Numbered from the stretch's first letter, positions 1 to 9,143 are shown. The stretch is 54,848 nt of DNA from Enorma phocaeensis (GCF_016901575.1 NZ_JACJKQ010000014.1:1-54848); one strand, 5' to 3'. The notes: generated by a model not told the origin, from the letters alone. Translations and numbers: made by a program.

Positions 1-19
1 AGATGTGTATAAGAGACAG
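1..19. other. Tn5 mosaic end (sequencing adapter remnant)
   Basis: The first 19 bases, AGATGTGTATAAGAGACAG, are exactly the Tn5 transposase mosaic end used in tagmentation libraries. They are not genomic. Reading in frame across them gives the false N-terminus MYKRQ in front of the first gene. Real sequence starts at base 20. Confidence 0.97.
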
Positions 20-844
20 GCCCTCGACTGCGTGGAGCATCCCTTCTCGGACGGCTTCGCGCCGGGCGACGTGCGCGTGACCACCCATATCTACGAAGAC
101 GACGCCATGAATAGCGTGTTCTCGGTGCTTCACGAGGGCGGGCACGCCATATACGAGCAGAACGTCGACCCGATCTATGACTACACCTGCGTGGCGCACG
201 GCACCTCCATGGGCATCCACGAGAGCCAGTCGCGCTTCTTCGAGAACTACGTCGGGCGCGGGCGCGCCTTCATGGGGCCCCTGCTTGCCGTCATGCGCCG
301 CCATGCCCCCGAAGCCTATGCGGACGTTTCCGAGAACGACCTCTATCGCGCCGCCAACCGCGCCCAGCCCGGCCTCATCCGCATGGATGCCGACGAGCTC
401 ACCTATCCGCTGCACATCATGCTGCGCTACGACATCGAGCGCATGCTGTTCTCGGGAGAGGCCACCGCGCGCGACATCCCAGCGCTCTGGGCAAAGCTCA
501 CCCGCGACTACCTGGGGCTCGACGTGCCGGACAACGCTCGCGGCTGCCTGCAGGACACCCATTGGTCGGGCGGAAGCTTTGGCTATTTCCCCAGCTACGC
601 GCTGGGCAGCGCCTATGGCGCGCAGTTCCTCGACGCCATGCTCGAAGACGGCGTGGACGTCGCCCGCGCCCTTGCCGCGGGCGAGCTTGGTCCCATCGCG
701 ACGTGGCTGCGTGAAAAGATCTGGCGCTGGGGCCGCGGCAAAGATGCCGAGCAGCTCATGGTCGAGGCCTGCGGCTCGCCGTTCGACGCCTCGCACTACT
801 GCGCCTACCTTGAGCGCAAGTTCCGCGAGCTCTACAGCCTCTAG
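20..844 (+). CDS. Carboxypeptidase M32 family, C-terminal part
   Basis: This is the C-terminal 274 or so residues of a zinc metallocarboxypeptidase of family M32 (thermostable carboxypeptidase 1 type). These enzymes remove C-terminal residues from peptides in the cytoplasm and are usually about 500 residues, so roughly half is missing. The HExxH zinc motif is seen as HEGGH followed by AIYEQ, and the downstream GIHESQSRFFEN segment supplies the third zinc ligand Glu, both typical of M32. The C-terminal half, with SGGSFGYFPSYALGSAYGAQ, also fits the family. The gene is open at its 5' end only because the contig begins here, fused to adapter sequence. It is followed after 47 bases by a dehydrogenase gene on the same strand, perhaps in one transcript. 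Confidence 0.9.
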   Translation, partial: ALDCVEHPFSDGFAPGDVRVTTHIYEDDAMNSVFSVLHEGGHAIYEQNVDPIYDYTCVAHGTSMGIHESQSRFFENYVGRGRAFMGPLLAVMRRHAPEAYADVSENDLYRAANRAQPGLIRMDADELTYPLHIMLRYDIERMLFSGEATARDIPALWAKLTRDYLGLDVPDNARGCLQDTHWSGGSFGYFPSYALGSAYGAQFLDAMLEDGVDVARALAAGELGPIATWLREKIWRWGRGKDAEQLMVEACGSPFDASHYCAYLERKFRELYSL

Positions 845-891
845 CGAAACCGCGCCATCGGCTTTTCGCCCCGCCGCCTTGAAAGGACCCT

Positions 892-1875
892 ATGAAGATC
901 TTCGCGTTCGCTTTGCGCCCCTTCGACGAACTCGTGGTGCTCGACCGGCTCAGCCGAGAGCTCGGCTTCGAGTACGGCTGGACGCCCGACTATCCCACGC
1001 TCAGCAACGTGGAACTCGCCGCCGGGGCCGACATGCTCAACATCATCACCAACCCCATGACGCCGCCGCTGCTCGACGCCTATCGCAGGCTCGGCATCAA
1101 GGGAATCGCCACGCGCTCGATAGGCTACGACCATGTGGACGTCGCCTATGCCCACAGCCTGGGGATGCGCGTCGCCCACGCAGCCTACCCGCCCGAGGGC
1201 GTCGCGGACTACACGGTGATGCTCATCCTTATGGCCCTGCGCAAGGTCAAGCTCGTGTTTCGGCATGCCGCCGCGCAGGACTTCGGCCTCGAGGGCAAGA
1301 TGGGCCGCGACCTTGCGTCGTGCACGGTGGGCGTGGTGGGAACCGGCGCCATCGGCAGCCGCGTGGCGCGCGTCCTTGCGGGCTTTGGCTGCTCCCTGCT
1401 TGCCTTTGACCCGTACCCCCGCGATGACCTGCGAGGCCTTGTCGAGTACGTCGACCTCGACGAGCTGCTGGCGTCATCGGATGTGGTGACCCTGCATGCC
1501 CCGGGCCTCGCGGAGAACCATCACATGATCGCCCGGCGCGAGCTCGCGCTCATGCGCGAGGGGTCCGTCCTCGTCAACGCCGCGCGAGGAAGCCTGGTGG
1601 ACACCGCCGCGCTCATCGACGCCATCGAGTCGGGACACCTGGGCGGTGCCGCCCTTGACACCATCGAGCACGAGGCGAACCTCTACTATCGAGACAAGAG
1701 CCTGGAGGCGCTGCCCAACCGCGACCGCGCGATGCTGGAGGCATTCCCCAATGTGATCGTCTCTCCGCATATGGCCTTTTACACCGAGACCGACGTGGAG
1801 CATATGGTTCGCAGCACCACCGAGGCGCTCATCGCCTTCTCGCGCGGCGAGGACACGCCCTTCGAGGTCCGCTGA
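892..1875 (+). CDS. D-2-hydroxyacid dehydrogenase (VanH / D-lactate dehydrogenase-like)
   Basis: A 327-residue NAD-dependent D-2-hydroxyacid dehydrogenase that should interconvert a 2-keto acid, probably pyruvate, and the D-hydroxy acid. The Rossmann motif GTGAIGSRVARVL lies near residues 146-158. The substrate-domain segment RSIGYDHVDV and the stretch AYPPEGVADYTVMLILMALR resemble VanH and D-lactate dehydrogenases. Family catalytic residues are visible: Arg in NAARGSLVD, a Glu in the EHEANLYY region, and His in SPHMAFYT. The ATG at 892 follows a GAAAGGA ribosome binding site. Length is normal. No van genes lie nearby, so fermentative D-lactate formation is more likely than glycopeptide resistance. 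The exact substrate cannot be told from sequence. Confidence 0.9.
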   Translation: MKIFAFALRPFDELVVLDRLSRELGFEYGWTPDYPTLSNVELAAGADMLNIITNPMTPPLLDAYRRLGIKGIATRSIGYDHVDVAYAHSLGMRVAHAAYPPEGVADYTVMLILMALRKVKLVFRHAAAQDFGLEGKMGRDLASCTVGVVGTGAIGSRVARVLAGFGCSLLAFDPYPRDDLRGLVEYVDLDELLASSDVVTLHAPGLAENHHMIARRELALMREGSVLVNAARGSLVDTAALIDAIESGHLGGAALDTIEHEANLYYRDKSLEALPNRDRAMLEAFPNVIVSPHMAFYTETDVEHMVRSTTEALIAFSRGEDTPFEVR

Positions 1876-2011
1876 GCCGAGCTTGCGGGTGCCGACGCGC
1901 CCGAGGACATCGGCCCCAAGACGCAGGCGCCCCGACCGCAGCCGGGGCGCCCGTCTCATATTCAACTTGGACTCGTCGCACACGGCGGACAGCAGCTGCA
2001 GATGCGCGCCG

Positions 2012-3022
2012 CTAGACGGTCAAAAACACCATGAGGATGATGCAGGCGAAACCCACGACGTCCGTCCCTGTGAATACCGTGCCCAGCACGAGCGCGCTCG
2101 TCACGGCGGCGGACACCGGCTCGACCGTGCCGATGAGGCTCGCACGCATCGAGCCGATCTCTTTCACGCCGTGCATATACAGCGAGTAGGCAAGGCACGA
2201 CCCCACGGCGGCGAGCACGAAAAACGCTCCCCACCCCATGGTGTCGAGCGCGGGCATATGCGCCCACGGCTGGATGAAGGCGGTGGTGACGATGCCCGAC
2301 ATGAGCATTCCGGTTCCCGTCACGACCGAAGCCCCGTATGCAGGGAGCAGGGTGCGCGTGGGGATGATCGACATGCAGGCGGCGCCGACGGCGGCCAGCA
2401 GGCCGATGGCGAGCCCCTCGGGCGGGATGGCCATGGTGCTGGGATCACCGCCGGTCGCCAACAGGTAGGTGCCCACCAAGGCCAGCACCACGCCCATGAG
2501 CTCGCGCTTGCGCGGCGCGCGGCGCGAGGTGATGCAGGCGTACACCATGATGATCACGAGCTGAAGGCACTGCAGCACGGTAGCGGTACCCGCGTTTGTG
2601 ATGCGAATGGCCATGAGATAGCCAAGCTGGTTGAGCAGCACGCCCGAGGCGGAAAACACCACCATGAGCAGCATGTGGCGTCGATTTGTGAGAAGCGCCA
2701 CGAGACGCTCGCGGTCGTGCATGAGGATGATCGCCAAGAACAGCAGGCCCGACACCAGCTGTCGCATGCACATGAGCCAGAGCGTGTCCACGGCGTAGTT
2801 CTCGAAGAGAAAGTCGGCGCAGGTGCCCGAGAAGCCCCAGAACAACCCGCCGAAAAGCGTGGCGAGCACGCCTCCGAGCGCACGCCGGTCATGGACGGCG
2901 TTGGATCGTTCGCGAGAAGCGCGACGATGCCTGCGCGAGGCGGCGTCAAACCCATAGCGATGCCGCGCGTCCTCAACGCCTATCGACTCGTTCTCCACGG
3001 CATCCCCCTTCTCGCCAACCAT
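2012..3022 (-). CDS. DMT superfamily (EamA) permease
   Basis: A membrane protein of the drug/metabolite transporter superfamily with about ten hydrophobic helices arranged as two EamA repeats. The first helix begins at GGVLATLFGGLFWGFSGTCADF, and the protein ends with ACIILMVFLTV. Such proteins export metabolites or amino acids; the substrate is unknown. The open frame gives 336 residues, but the first 45 or so are charged, Arg-rich and unlike a membrane protein N-terminus, and no good SD precedes the ATG at 3022. A later start, close to the first helix near 2885, is possible. The gene converges on the dehydrogenase gene and diverges from the M16 peptidase gene. Confidence 0.85.
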   Translation of the reverse strand: MVGEKGDAVENESIGVEDARHRYGFDAASRRHRRASRERSNAVHDRRALGGVLATLFGGLFWGFSGTCADFLFENYAVDTLWLMCMRQLVSGLLFLAIILMHDRERLVALLTNRRHMLLMVVFSASGVLLNQLGYLMAIRITNAGTATVLQCLQLVIIMVYACITSRRAPRKRELMGVVLALVGTYLLATGGDPSTMAIPPEGLAIGLLAAVGAACMSIIPTRTLLPAYGASVVTGTGMLMSGIVTTAFIQPWAHMPALDTMGWGAFFVLAAVGSCLAYSLYMHGVKEIGSMRASLIGTVEPVSAAVTSALVLGTVFTGTDVVGFACIILMVFLTV

Positions 3023-3040
3023 TCCCCGGGCGTCTTACCA

Positions 3041-3088
3041 TAACGCAAGATCCCACAGGGTAAAACAGGGTTTGACAAACTTGCGTTA
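3041..3088. repeat. Inverted repeat between divergent genes
   Basis: TAACGCAAG at 3041-3049 is matched in reverse by CTTGCGTTA at 3080-3088. The half-sites are 39 bp apart, close to four helical turns, in the gap between the DMT permease and M16 peptidase genes. This would suit an operator, but no regulator gene is adjacent. Confidence 0.4.
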
Positions 3089-3216
3089 AAGCTTTGACCT
3101 GCGCTTTTTTGAGCTAAAGCACGCCCTCGGAAAACGTCGGGAGACCTGTGGAGGACGTTTGAAGCCGCGCGCTCCCGACAACTCGCGCGCCTTCGACCGG
3201 AAGGGCGCGATCGGGG

Positions 3217-3254
3217 TATAAGCTTGTCCAGTACGACATCCAACCTTGAGGGAG
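3217..3254 (+). promoter_or_regulatory. Candidate -10 box and SD that decide the M16 peptidase start
   Basis: TATAAG at 3217-3222 is a plausible -10 box, with only a weak -35 upstream. A strong SD, GAGGGAG at 3248-3254, sits 5 bases before the GTG at 3260. The in-frame TTG at 3224 would lie inside the promoter, so the GTG is preferred. Confidence 0.4.
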
Positions 3255-3259
3255 CAACC

Positions 3260-6200
3260 GTGAACAACTCGCTCAGTCCCCATGGCGACGCGCTCTTTTC
3301 AGCGCCGCCCCTGCCCACGACGCACGCTCATGCCGCCGCAGCAAAAGCCCCGCATGCAGCAGGCTCGCCCTCCGGCGGAAGCGCTGATGCCGGCGGAGGC
3401 ACCGACCATGCAGGCGAAGACGCCGCCGAATCCGCCCACGCACGCCCCTCGGCACGCGAGGCCGCCGCGAGCATGCTTGCCCCGGGAACATCCACCTGCA
3501 GCTTTGCCGTCGAGGCCCACGAGGCGATCGACGAGCTTGACGCGGACGCCTTTGTGATGCGCCACACCGCAAGCGGCGCCCGCCTGCTCTACCTCGCCTG
3601 CGACGACGAGAACAAGGCCTTCGCCATCGCCTTCAAGACTCCCCCTGCCGACGACACCGGCACCTTCCACATCCTTGAGCATTCGGTGCTCTGCGGCTCT
3701 AAGAAGTTCCCCGTGAAGGAACCGTTCGTGGACCTCATCAAGAGCTCCATGCAAACCTTCCTCAACGCCATGACCTACCCCGACAAGACGGTCTATCCGG
3801 TGGCGTCGACCAACGAGCAAGACCTCATCAACCTCATGGACGTCTACATGGACGCGGTGCTCAACCCTGCCATCTGGCACAAGCGCGCCATCTTCGAGCA
3901 AGAGGGATGGCACCTGGAGCTCGATGTGCCCGAAGGCGGCGCGCCGCGAGACGGATCGCTTCGCTACAACGGCGTGGTGTTCAACGAGATGAAGGGCGCC
4001 CTCTCCGATCCGCTCGACGTGCTGGACAACGCCATCATGCGCGAGCTGTTCCCCGGCACCGCCTACGCCTTCGAGTCGGGCGGCAACCCGCGCGCCATCC
4101 CCTCGCTCACCTACGAGGCGTTTTTGGACAACCACGCGCGCCACTACAACCTGCCGAACAGCTACATCGTGCTGTACGGAGACTTCGCCGACGTCCGCCG
4201 CGAGCTCGCTTTCCTGGACGAGCGCTACCTGTGCGACGAGGCGCGCTCTGACAGCGCCTCTTGGCGCGTTCCGCCCGAGGGCTCCCCCAGCATGCCCCGC
4301 CACGACGGAGCCTGCTCCCCCAACCCGCTCGCCCGCCAGCGGCCGGTCGTGTGCGAGCTGGCCCGCGAGCGCATGGCCACCACGCCCGACAACGCCCTCG
4401 CGGGCATGGCCTATGTGCTCGGCGACGCCTGCGACACCAAGCGCATCATCGCCGCCGACGTGCTTTTCGAGGCGCTGCTGGGCTCCAACGAGGCGCCGGT
4501 GAAAAAGGCCGTCATCGCCACCGGGCTGGGCGGCAACGTGCTGAGCTACACCTCGAACGCGTGCCTGCAGCCCTATGAGCTCATCATCCTGCAAAACGCC
4601 AAGCCCGACGCGGCCCGCGCCTTCCGCCAGACCATCGAGGACGAGTGCCGCGCCCTCGTCGACGCGGGCATCCCGCGCGACCGGCTCGAGGCCGTCATCT
4701 CGAGCAACGAGTACGCCCTGCGCCAGCGCGACTACGGAACCGCCGACGGCGTCGTGCTTGCCTGCGAGGCGCTCACCACCTGGCTCTACGACGACGATGC
4801 CGCCACGCTCGCGCTCAAGGCCGCCGGCATCTTCTCCGAGCTGCGCGAGGCGCTTGCAGGAGACTACTTCGAGCGCCTGCTCTCCGAGCTCGTGCTCGAG
4901 AGCAACCACTGCGCGCTTGTCGAACTCATCCCCACCCTTGTCGATGAAGACGGCGCGGCGGGCACCGAGGCCGCGTCCTCCGATGCCGACCGCGACGAGG
5001 CGGACGCGACCCCGGCATCCCTCGAGGCTGCCGAGCTCGCCGCCCTGAAAAGCTCCCTGTCTGACGACGAGCTCGAGGGAGTCCTGCGTGATGTCGACGA
5101 GCTGCGCGCCGCCCAGGAGGCAGAGGATACCCCCGAGGCAAAGGCGACCCTGCCCCGCCTGCACGTCTCGGACATCGGGAGCGTGCGCCAGGAGCCGCCG
5201 CTCATCGTCGAGACCCGCACCCCCGTGCCGTGCCTTGTGCATCACCTGCCCACCCGGCGCCTCGCCTATGCGCTCATCTACTTCGACCTCAGCCACGTGA
5301 GCTACGCCGAGCTTCCCTATGTGAAGGTGCTCGCGCGCCTCATGCAGCAGCTTGCCACCAAGCGCCGCTCGGCATCCGAGCTCGACAGCTACATAGCTTC
5401 GAACCTGGGCTTCCTCTCGTTCACCACCGAGGTGTTCCAGCAGGGCAACTGGCGCCTTGCGCGGCCGGTGCTCTTGGTCTCCGCAGGCGCGCTCTCCGAG
5501 AAAGTCGGCGCGCTTGCCGACATCCCGCGCGAGGTGTGGGCGGAGACCCGCTTTGAGGACACCGACCGCATGCGCGATGTCCTCACCCAGCTGAAGATCG
5601 GGATGGAGCAGACGTTCATCACCGCCGGCCACCAGGCGGCGCTCGCCCGCTCGCTTTCCTACGTATCGCCCGCAGCCGTGGTATCCGAGCAGCTTGGAGG
5701 CGTCGATTTCTATCGCTTCCTGCGCGATCTCGTAGAGCATTTCGACGAGCGAAAAGACGACCTCGTGGCGAAGCTTCGCGAGCTGCAGGAGCGCATCTTC
5801 ACCTCGAGCGGCACCGTCGTGAGCTTCACCGGCAGCGAGGCAGACCTTCGCCGCTATTGGGACGCCGCGGGAGACCTGGGGCTCTCCCCGCGCACCGCGC
5901 CCGCCAAGGAGCTCTACGTCCCTGCGCCCGAACCCCGGCGCGAGGCGTTCGTCATCCCCAGCGACGTGTGCTACCTGGCCCAGGCGACCGACCCGCGCGC
6001 ACTTGGCATCGCCACCGACGGCAGCTGGGGCGTGGCGGCAAACGCCCTGTCGTACGACTACCTCTGGAACGAGATCCGCGTCAAGGGAGGCGCCTACGGC
6101 TGCGGCTTCCGCGCAATGGTCGACCGCCAGCTTGCCTTCTACACCTATCGCGACCCCGCCATCGACCCGTCGCTCGAGCGCATTGCGCGCTCCGGCGCCT

Positions 6201-6511
6201 GGCTCGGCAGCTTCGAGCCCGCGCCCGAGGCATTCGAGGGCTTCATCGTCTCCTCGGTCTCGAGCCACGACGCCCCCGTCAAGCCGTTCGCCCTCACCAA
6301 GCGTCGCAACGCCGAGTACTTCTCGCAGCGCCCCGTAGACTTCCGCGACAAGGTTCGCTCCGAGATGCTGTCCGCCACCCCCGAGCGCCTGCGCGAGCTC
6401 GGTGAGACCGTTTCACGCGTCGCACGCGAGGCCCCTCGCTGCATCTTCGGAGGGCGCGAGATCATCGAGGCCAGCTCGGCAGACTGGAACGTGGTCGACC
6501 TGCTCGGCTAG
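3260..6511 (+). CDS. M16C (presequence protease-like) zinc peptidase
   Basis: A 1083-residue insulinase-family peptidase of the M16C / PreP type, with fused catalytic and inactive halves that close around and degrade oligopeptides. The inverted zinc motif HxxEH is HILEH at residues 137-141, followed by SVLCGSKKFPVKEPF, characteristic of M16C. Family features continue through the C-terminal part, with VKGGAYGCGFRA. The GTG start at 3260 has a strong SD. Residues 1-75 or so are a low-complexity Ala/Gly/Pro/His stretch not expected in the family; with no clear signal peptide the enzyme is predicted cytoplasmic. An Ala/Glu/Asp-rich linker occurs near the middle. The gene ends against an inverted repeat shared with the convergent metA. 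Confidence 0.92.
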   Translation: MNNSLSPHGDALFSAPPLPTTHAHAAAAKAPHAAGSPSGGSADAGGGTDHAGEDAAESAHARPSAREAAASMLAPGTSTCSFAVEAHEAIDELDADAFVMRHTASGARLLYLACDDENKAFAIAFKTPPADDTGTFHILEHSVLCGSKKFPVKEPFVDLIKSSMQTFLNAMTYPDKTVYPVASTNEQDLINLMDVYMDAVLNPAIWHKRAIFEQEGWHLELDVPEGGAPRDGSLRYNGVVFNEMKGALSDPLDVLDNAIMRELFPGTAYAFESGGNPRAIPSLTYEAFLDNHARHYNLPNSYIVLYGDFADVRRELAFLDERYLCDEARSDSASWRVPPEGSPSMPRHDGACSPNPLARQRPVVCELARERMATTPDNALAGMAYVLGDACDTKRIIAADVLFEALLGSNEAPVKKAVIATGLGGNVLSYTSNACLQPYELIILQNAKPDAARAFRQTIEDECRALVDAGIPRDRLEAVISSNEYALRQRDYGTADGVVLACEALTTWLYDDDAATLALKAAGIFSELREALAGDYFERLLSELVLESNHCALVELIPTLVDEDGAAGTEAASSDADRDEADATPASLEAAELAALKSSLSDDELEGVLRDVDELRAAQEAEDTPEAKATLPRLHVSDIGSVRQEPPLIVETRTPVPCLVHHLPTRRLAYALIYFDLSHVSYAELPYVKVLARLMQQLATKRRSASELDSYIASNLGFLSFTTEVFQQGNWRLARPVLLVSAGALSEKVGALADIPREVWAETRFEDTDRMRDVLTQLKIGMEQTFITAGHQAALARSLSYVSPAAVVSEQLGGVDFYRFLRDLVEHFDERKDDLVAKLRELQERIFTSSGTVVSFTGSEADLRRYWDAAGDLGLSPRTAPAKELYVPAPEPRREAFVIPSDVCYLAQATDPRALGIATDGSWGVAANALSYDYLWNEIRVKGGAYGCGFRAMVDRQLAFYTYRDPAIDPSLERIARSGAWLGSFEPAPEAFEGFIVSSVSSHDAPVKPFALTKRRNAEYFSQRPVDFRDKVRSEMLSATPERLRELGETVSRVAREAPRCIFGGREIIEASSADWNVVDLLG

Positions 6512-6636
6512 CCGTTGTGTGCCGGCACACCGCTTACGCCGACGACGCCGTCGCCGCGCAGGGCCCTGCTCCCGCGCGGCGACGGCCATGACGCGACCCG
6601 ACCGGCCGAGGCGCGCTCCACCCAATAAACTTCTGC

Positions 6637-6749
6637 TGCAAAATGGACGCCCAAAAGACACTTGTGTTGCAAAATGGCCGCTAACTCCCCCTCCAGGCGG
6701 TGTTAGCGGCCATTTTGCAACAGGACGTCGTCTTAGCGTCCAAATTGCA
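6637..6749. repeat. Nested inverted repeat between convergent genes
   Basis: A perfect 21-bp inverted repeat (6665-6685 with 6702-6722, 16-base loop) is nested inside a second pair (6637-6650 with 6736-6749, 12 of 14 matching). All four arms share the core TGCAAAATGG-N-CGC or a close variant. It fills most of the 264-bp gap between the M16 gene and metA, so it may act as a two-way terminator, but the arm homology suggests a palindromic intergenic repeat element. Confidence 0.85.
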
Positions 6750-6775
6750 TCACATAATTGCGCTCGCGTCCCAGC

Positions 6776-7723
6776 CTACACAAGCCCCGCCATGGCGCGG
6801 GCGTTGCGGCCGACCTTGCGGATGTCGTAAGGGGTCGTCTGGTACACGTAATAGTTGAGCCAATTGGTATAGAGCAGCTGCGCCTGGCTGCACCACGTGT
6901 TGAGCGGCTCCCTTGTGGGGTCGTCATCGGGAAAGTAGTTCACCGGGATATCCGGGTCGATGCCGCGCGCCAGGTCGCGCTCATACTCGAGCTTGAGCGT
7001 ATCGGCATCGTACTCGGGGTGTCCAAATACGAAGAACTGTCTGCTGTCGACGCTCTTCACAATGTAGAGCCCCGCAACCTTTGACGTCGCCAGGATCTCG
7101 AGGTCGGGGTGAGAGGCGACGTCCTCCTCGCGCACCTCGGTGTAGCGCGAGTGCACGGCGAAGAAGCGATCGTCGAAGCCGCGCACGAGCGGCGACTGGC
7201 GCTTGACCAGCTGGTGCTCGTAGACACCGGAGAGCTTCGCGGGCAGCTCATGCTTCTGGATGCCGTAGTGGTGGAAGAGCCCCGCCTGCGCACCCCAACA
7301 AATATGCAGCGTCGAGTGGACGTTGGTCGTCGACCAATCCATGATGCGCTCGAGCTCGGGCCAATAGTCGACGTCGGTAAAGTCCAGCTGCTCAACAGGC
7401 GCGCCCGTGATGATGAGGCCGTCGAAGTGCTCGTGCTCGACCTCCCTGAACGTCCGGTAGAAGGTCTCGAGGTGCTGGGCCGAGACGTTCTTCGAGTCGT
7501 GGCTCTGGGTGCGGAGCAGCTCCACCTCGATCTGCAACGGCGTGTTGGAAAGCTTGCGCATGATCTGCGTCTCGGTGGCGATCTTGGTAGGCATGAGGTT
7601 CAAGATGAGTACGCGCAGCGGACGAATGTCCTGATGGATGGCGCGATACTCGGTCATGACAAAGATGTTTTCGCCCTCGAGCGCCTGGGTGGCGGGCAGG
7701 GCGTCGGGAATGCGGATGGGCAT
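6776..7723 (-). CDS. metA: Homoserine O-acyltransferase, probably acetyl-CoA specific
   Basis: A 315-residue MetA-family enzyme that acylates homoserine in the first committed step of methionine synthesis. The catalytic Cys142 sits in CWGAQAG, and His235 and Glu237 in GHPEYD, matching the known Cys-His-Glu triad positions exactly. Residue 111 is Glu (GAPVEQLDF). In this family Glu111 has been linked to acetyl-CoA use and Gly111 to succinyl-CoA use, so the product is predicted to be O-acetylhomoserine despite the usual succinyltransferase name. The ATG at 7723 has AGAGGAG eight bases upstream. No other methionine gene is adjacent, and no SAM riboswitch fold was recognised in the 227-bp upstream gap. 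Confidence 0.95.
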   Translation of the reverse strand: MPIRIPDALPATQALEGENIFVMTEYRAIHQDIRPLRVLILNLMPTKIATETQIMRKLSNTPLQIEVELLRTQSHDSKNVSAQHLETFYRTFREVEHEHFDGLIITGAPVEQLDFTDVDYWPELERIMDWSTTNVHSTLHICWGAQAGLFHHYGIQKHELPAKLSGVYEHQLVKRQSPLVRGFDDRFFAVHSRYTEVREEDVASHPDLEILATSKVAGLYIVKSVDSRQFFVFGHPEYDADTLKLEYERDLARGIDPDIPVNYFPDDDPTREPLNTWCSQAQLLYTNWLNYYVYQTTPYDIRKVGRNARAMAGLV

Positions 7724-7950
7724 GGCGGCGCTCCTCTATGTGCTTGAAACAGCGCATCGCAGGTCACAAGCGGTGCGCGCTCTATCTTTTCACGCACAAA
7801 GACGCTCGTCAAGCGGCGGCGGGAGCAACCTTCCTCGCGCTGCCCCCGCCGGTACGTCCTCGTATTCAAATCTCTGCCGGCATGCGGCGCCCCCGGGCGT
7901 GGGCGCCGTCGCGGGCCCACTTCTCGGCAGGCGCTCACGCGGCCGCGGGC

Positions 7951-9063
7951 CTATTCCCCAGCGACCGCGACGCCCGCCGCCTGGGCGAGCTCGGCCTCTT
8001 CGGGATAGTAGACGCCCCAGTCGTAGCGAAGGCGCGTCATGGTGTCCATGACGTCGGCGGCATAGTCGATCAGCTTGAGCTTCGACTCGTCCCCCGCAAC
8101 GGCGGCTTCGAGGTCGGCCATCTCGTAGGCAAGCGCGTAGGCCTCCTCGCCCTCCTCGACGATCTCGCGATGCCCGTCAGAGGTCCAAACGATCTCGGCG
8201 CGGTCGGCGCGCGGGTAGTCGTTGATCTCGAGATAGCAGTTGTCGAAGCTGATCATGGCGCGCTTGGGCTGCTTGGAGTGAAGTGAGAGCGAGAAGACGC
8301 CCAGCTGGCCCTCGGCATTGCGCGTCACAAATCCGCTCGTCTCGTCCACGCCGGTCGCAGCGCGGTTGGCAAGCGAGACCACCTCGTCGGGGTGGCTTGC
8401 CATAAAGAGTCGGGCCGCGCTGAGCGCATACACGCCGATGTCCAGCATGGCGCCGCCGGCGAGCCTGGGATTATAGAAGCGATTGGTCAGGTCGCCATAC
8501 TCCTTGTAGCTGCCAAAGTTGACCTGCGCCAAGTTCATCGCGCCAAACTCTCCGGTCGAGACGCGCTTGAGCAGCTTGGTATAGAGCGGCATGTGCAAGA
8601 TGGTCGTGGCGTCCATGAGGACCACGCCGTGCTCGGCGGCGATGGCACGCGCCTCGGCGAGCTCGGCGCTGTTCAGCGTGATGGCCTTTTCGCACAGCAC
8701 GTGCTTGCCGGCGGCAAGCGCCTCGCGCAGGAACGCGATATGGGTGTTGTGCGGCGTGGTGATGTACACGGCGTCGATGTCGGGGCTGGCATAGAGCTCC
8801 TCGAAGCTGTCGAACACGCGCTCGACGCCATAGCGCTCGGCAAACTCCACCGCCTTGCCCTTCGTGCGGTTTGCGACGCCCGCCAGCTTCCGCCCGGCGA
8901 GTGCCATGGTCTGAGCCATCTGGTTGGCGATGGCGCCGCAGCCGATCACGGCCCAGCGCAGATGCGGAGCGACGAATATGTCGCTGGGGAACGGCTTGCC
9001 CTGGACCGCCTTGAATGCGGCATCGGCAGCCTGGGCGGCATCGAGCGGAGTGGATGTGGACAT
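7951..9063 (-). CDS. Gfo/Idh/MocA family oxidoreductase
   Basis: A 370-residue NAD(P)-dependent oxidoreductase. The N-terminal Rossmann motif is VIGCGAIANQMAQTM, the EKAITLN segment holds the conserved EKP-like Lys, and the C-terminal domain carries GGAMLDIGVYAL, typical of the Gfo/Idh/MocA family (sugar, inositol or dihydrodiol dehydrogenases). The substrate cannot be assigned. The ATG at 9063 is preferred to the one 24 bases upstream because AGGAGG lies eight bases before it. A TATAAT box is at 9138-9143. The promoter region continues into the six-copy 26-nt repeat array, so expression may be controlled by whatever binds there. Confidence 0.9.
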   Translation of the reverse strand: MSTSTPLDAAQAADAAFKAVQGKPFPSDIFVAPHLRWAVIGCGAIANQMAQTMALAGRKLAGVANRTKGKAVEFAERYGVERVFDSFEELYASPDIDAVYITTPHNTHIAFLREALAAGKHVLCEKAITLNSAELAEARAIAAEHGVVLMDATTILHMPLYTKLLKRVSTGEFGAMNLAQVNFGSYKEYGDLTNRFYNPRLAGGAMLDIGVYALSAARLFMASHPDEVVSLANRAATGVDETSGFVTRNAEGQLGVFSLSLHSKQPKRAMISFDNCYLEINDYPRADRAEIVWTSDGHREIVEEGEEAYALAYEMADLEAAVAGDESKLKLIDYAADVMDTMTRLRYDWGVYYPEEAELAQAAGVAVAGE

Positions 9064-9137
9064 GGTTGGGGCCTCCTCCGACGGCATTTTGGCGGAGACT
9101 CGCAGCTTGCGTTATCACCCGCCAGGATTCCGAGGTG

Positions 9138-9143
9138 ATTATA
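9138..9143 (-). promoter_or_regulatory. Perfect -10 box for the Gfo/Idh/MocA gene
   Basis: On the minus strand the hexamer is TATAAT, 74 bases before the chosen ATG. No clear -35 is seen. The first 26-nt repeat (9158-9183) covers the -35 position, as expected for a regulated promoter. Confidence 0.5.

Noticed and set aside
892-1875. Vancomycin resistance VanH
   Set aside because: The protein is VanH-like, but no vanA/vanX ligase or dipeptidase gene is adjacent; a fermentative D-lactate dehydrogenase is the simpler reading.
3299-6268. Very long antisense frame opposite the M16 peptidase gene
   Set aside because: GC-rich coding DNA leaves long open frames on the opposite strand; the translation shows no domain and has no start with an SD.
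7724-7950. SAM riboswitch upstream of metA
   Set aside because: No characteristic conserved core or paired stems could be recognised, and no terminator hairpin precedes the gene.
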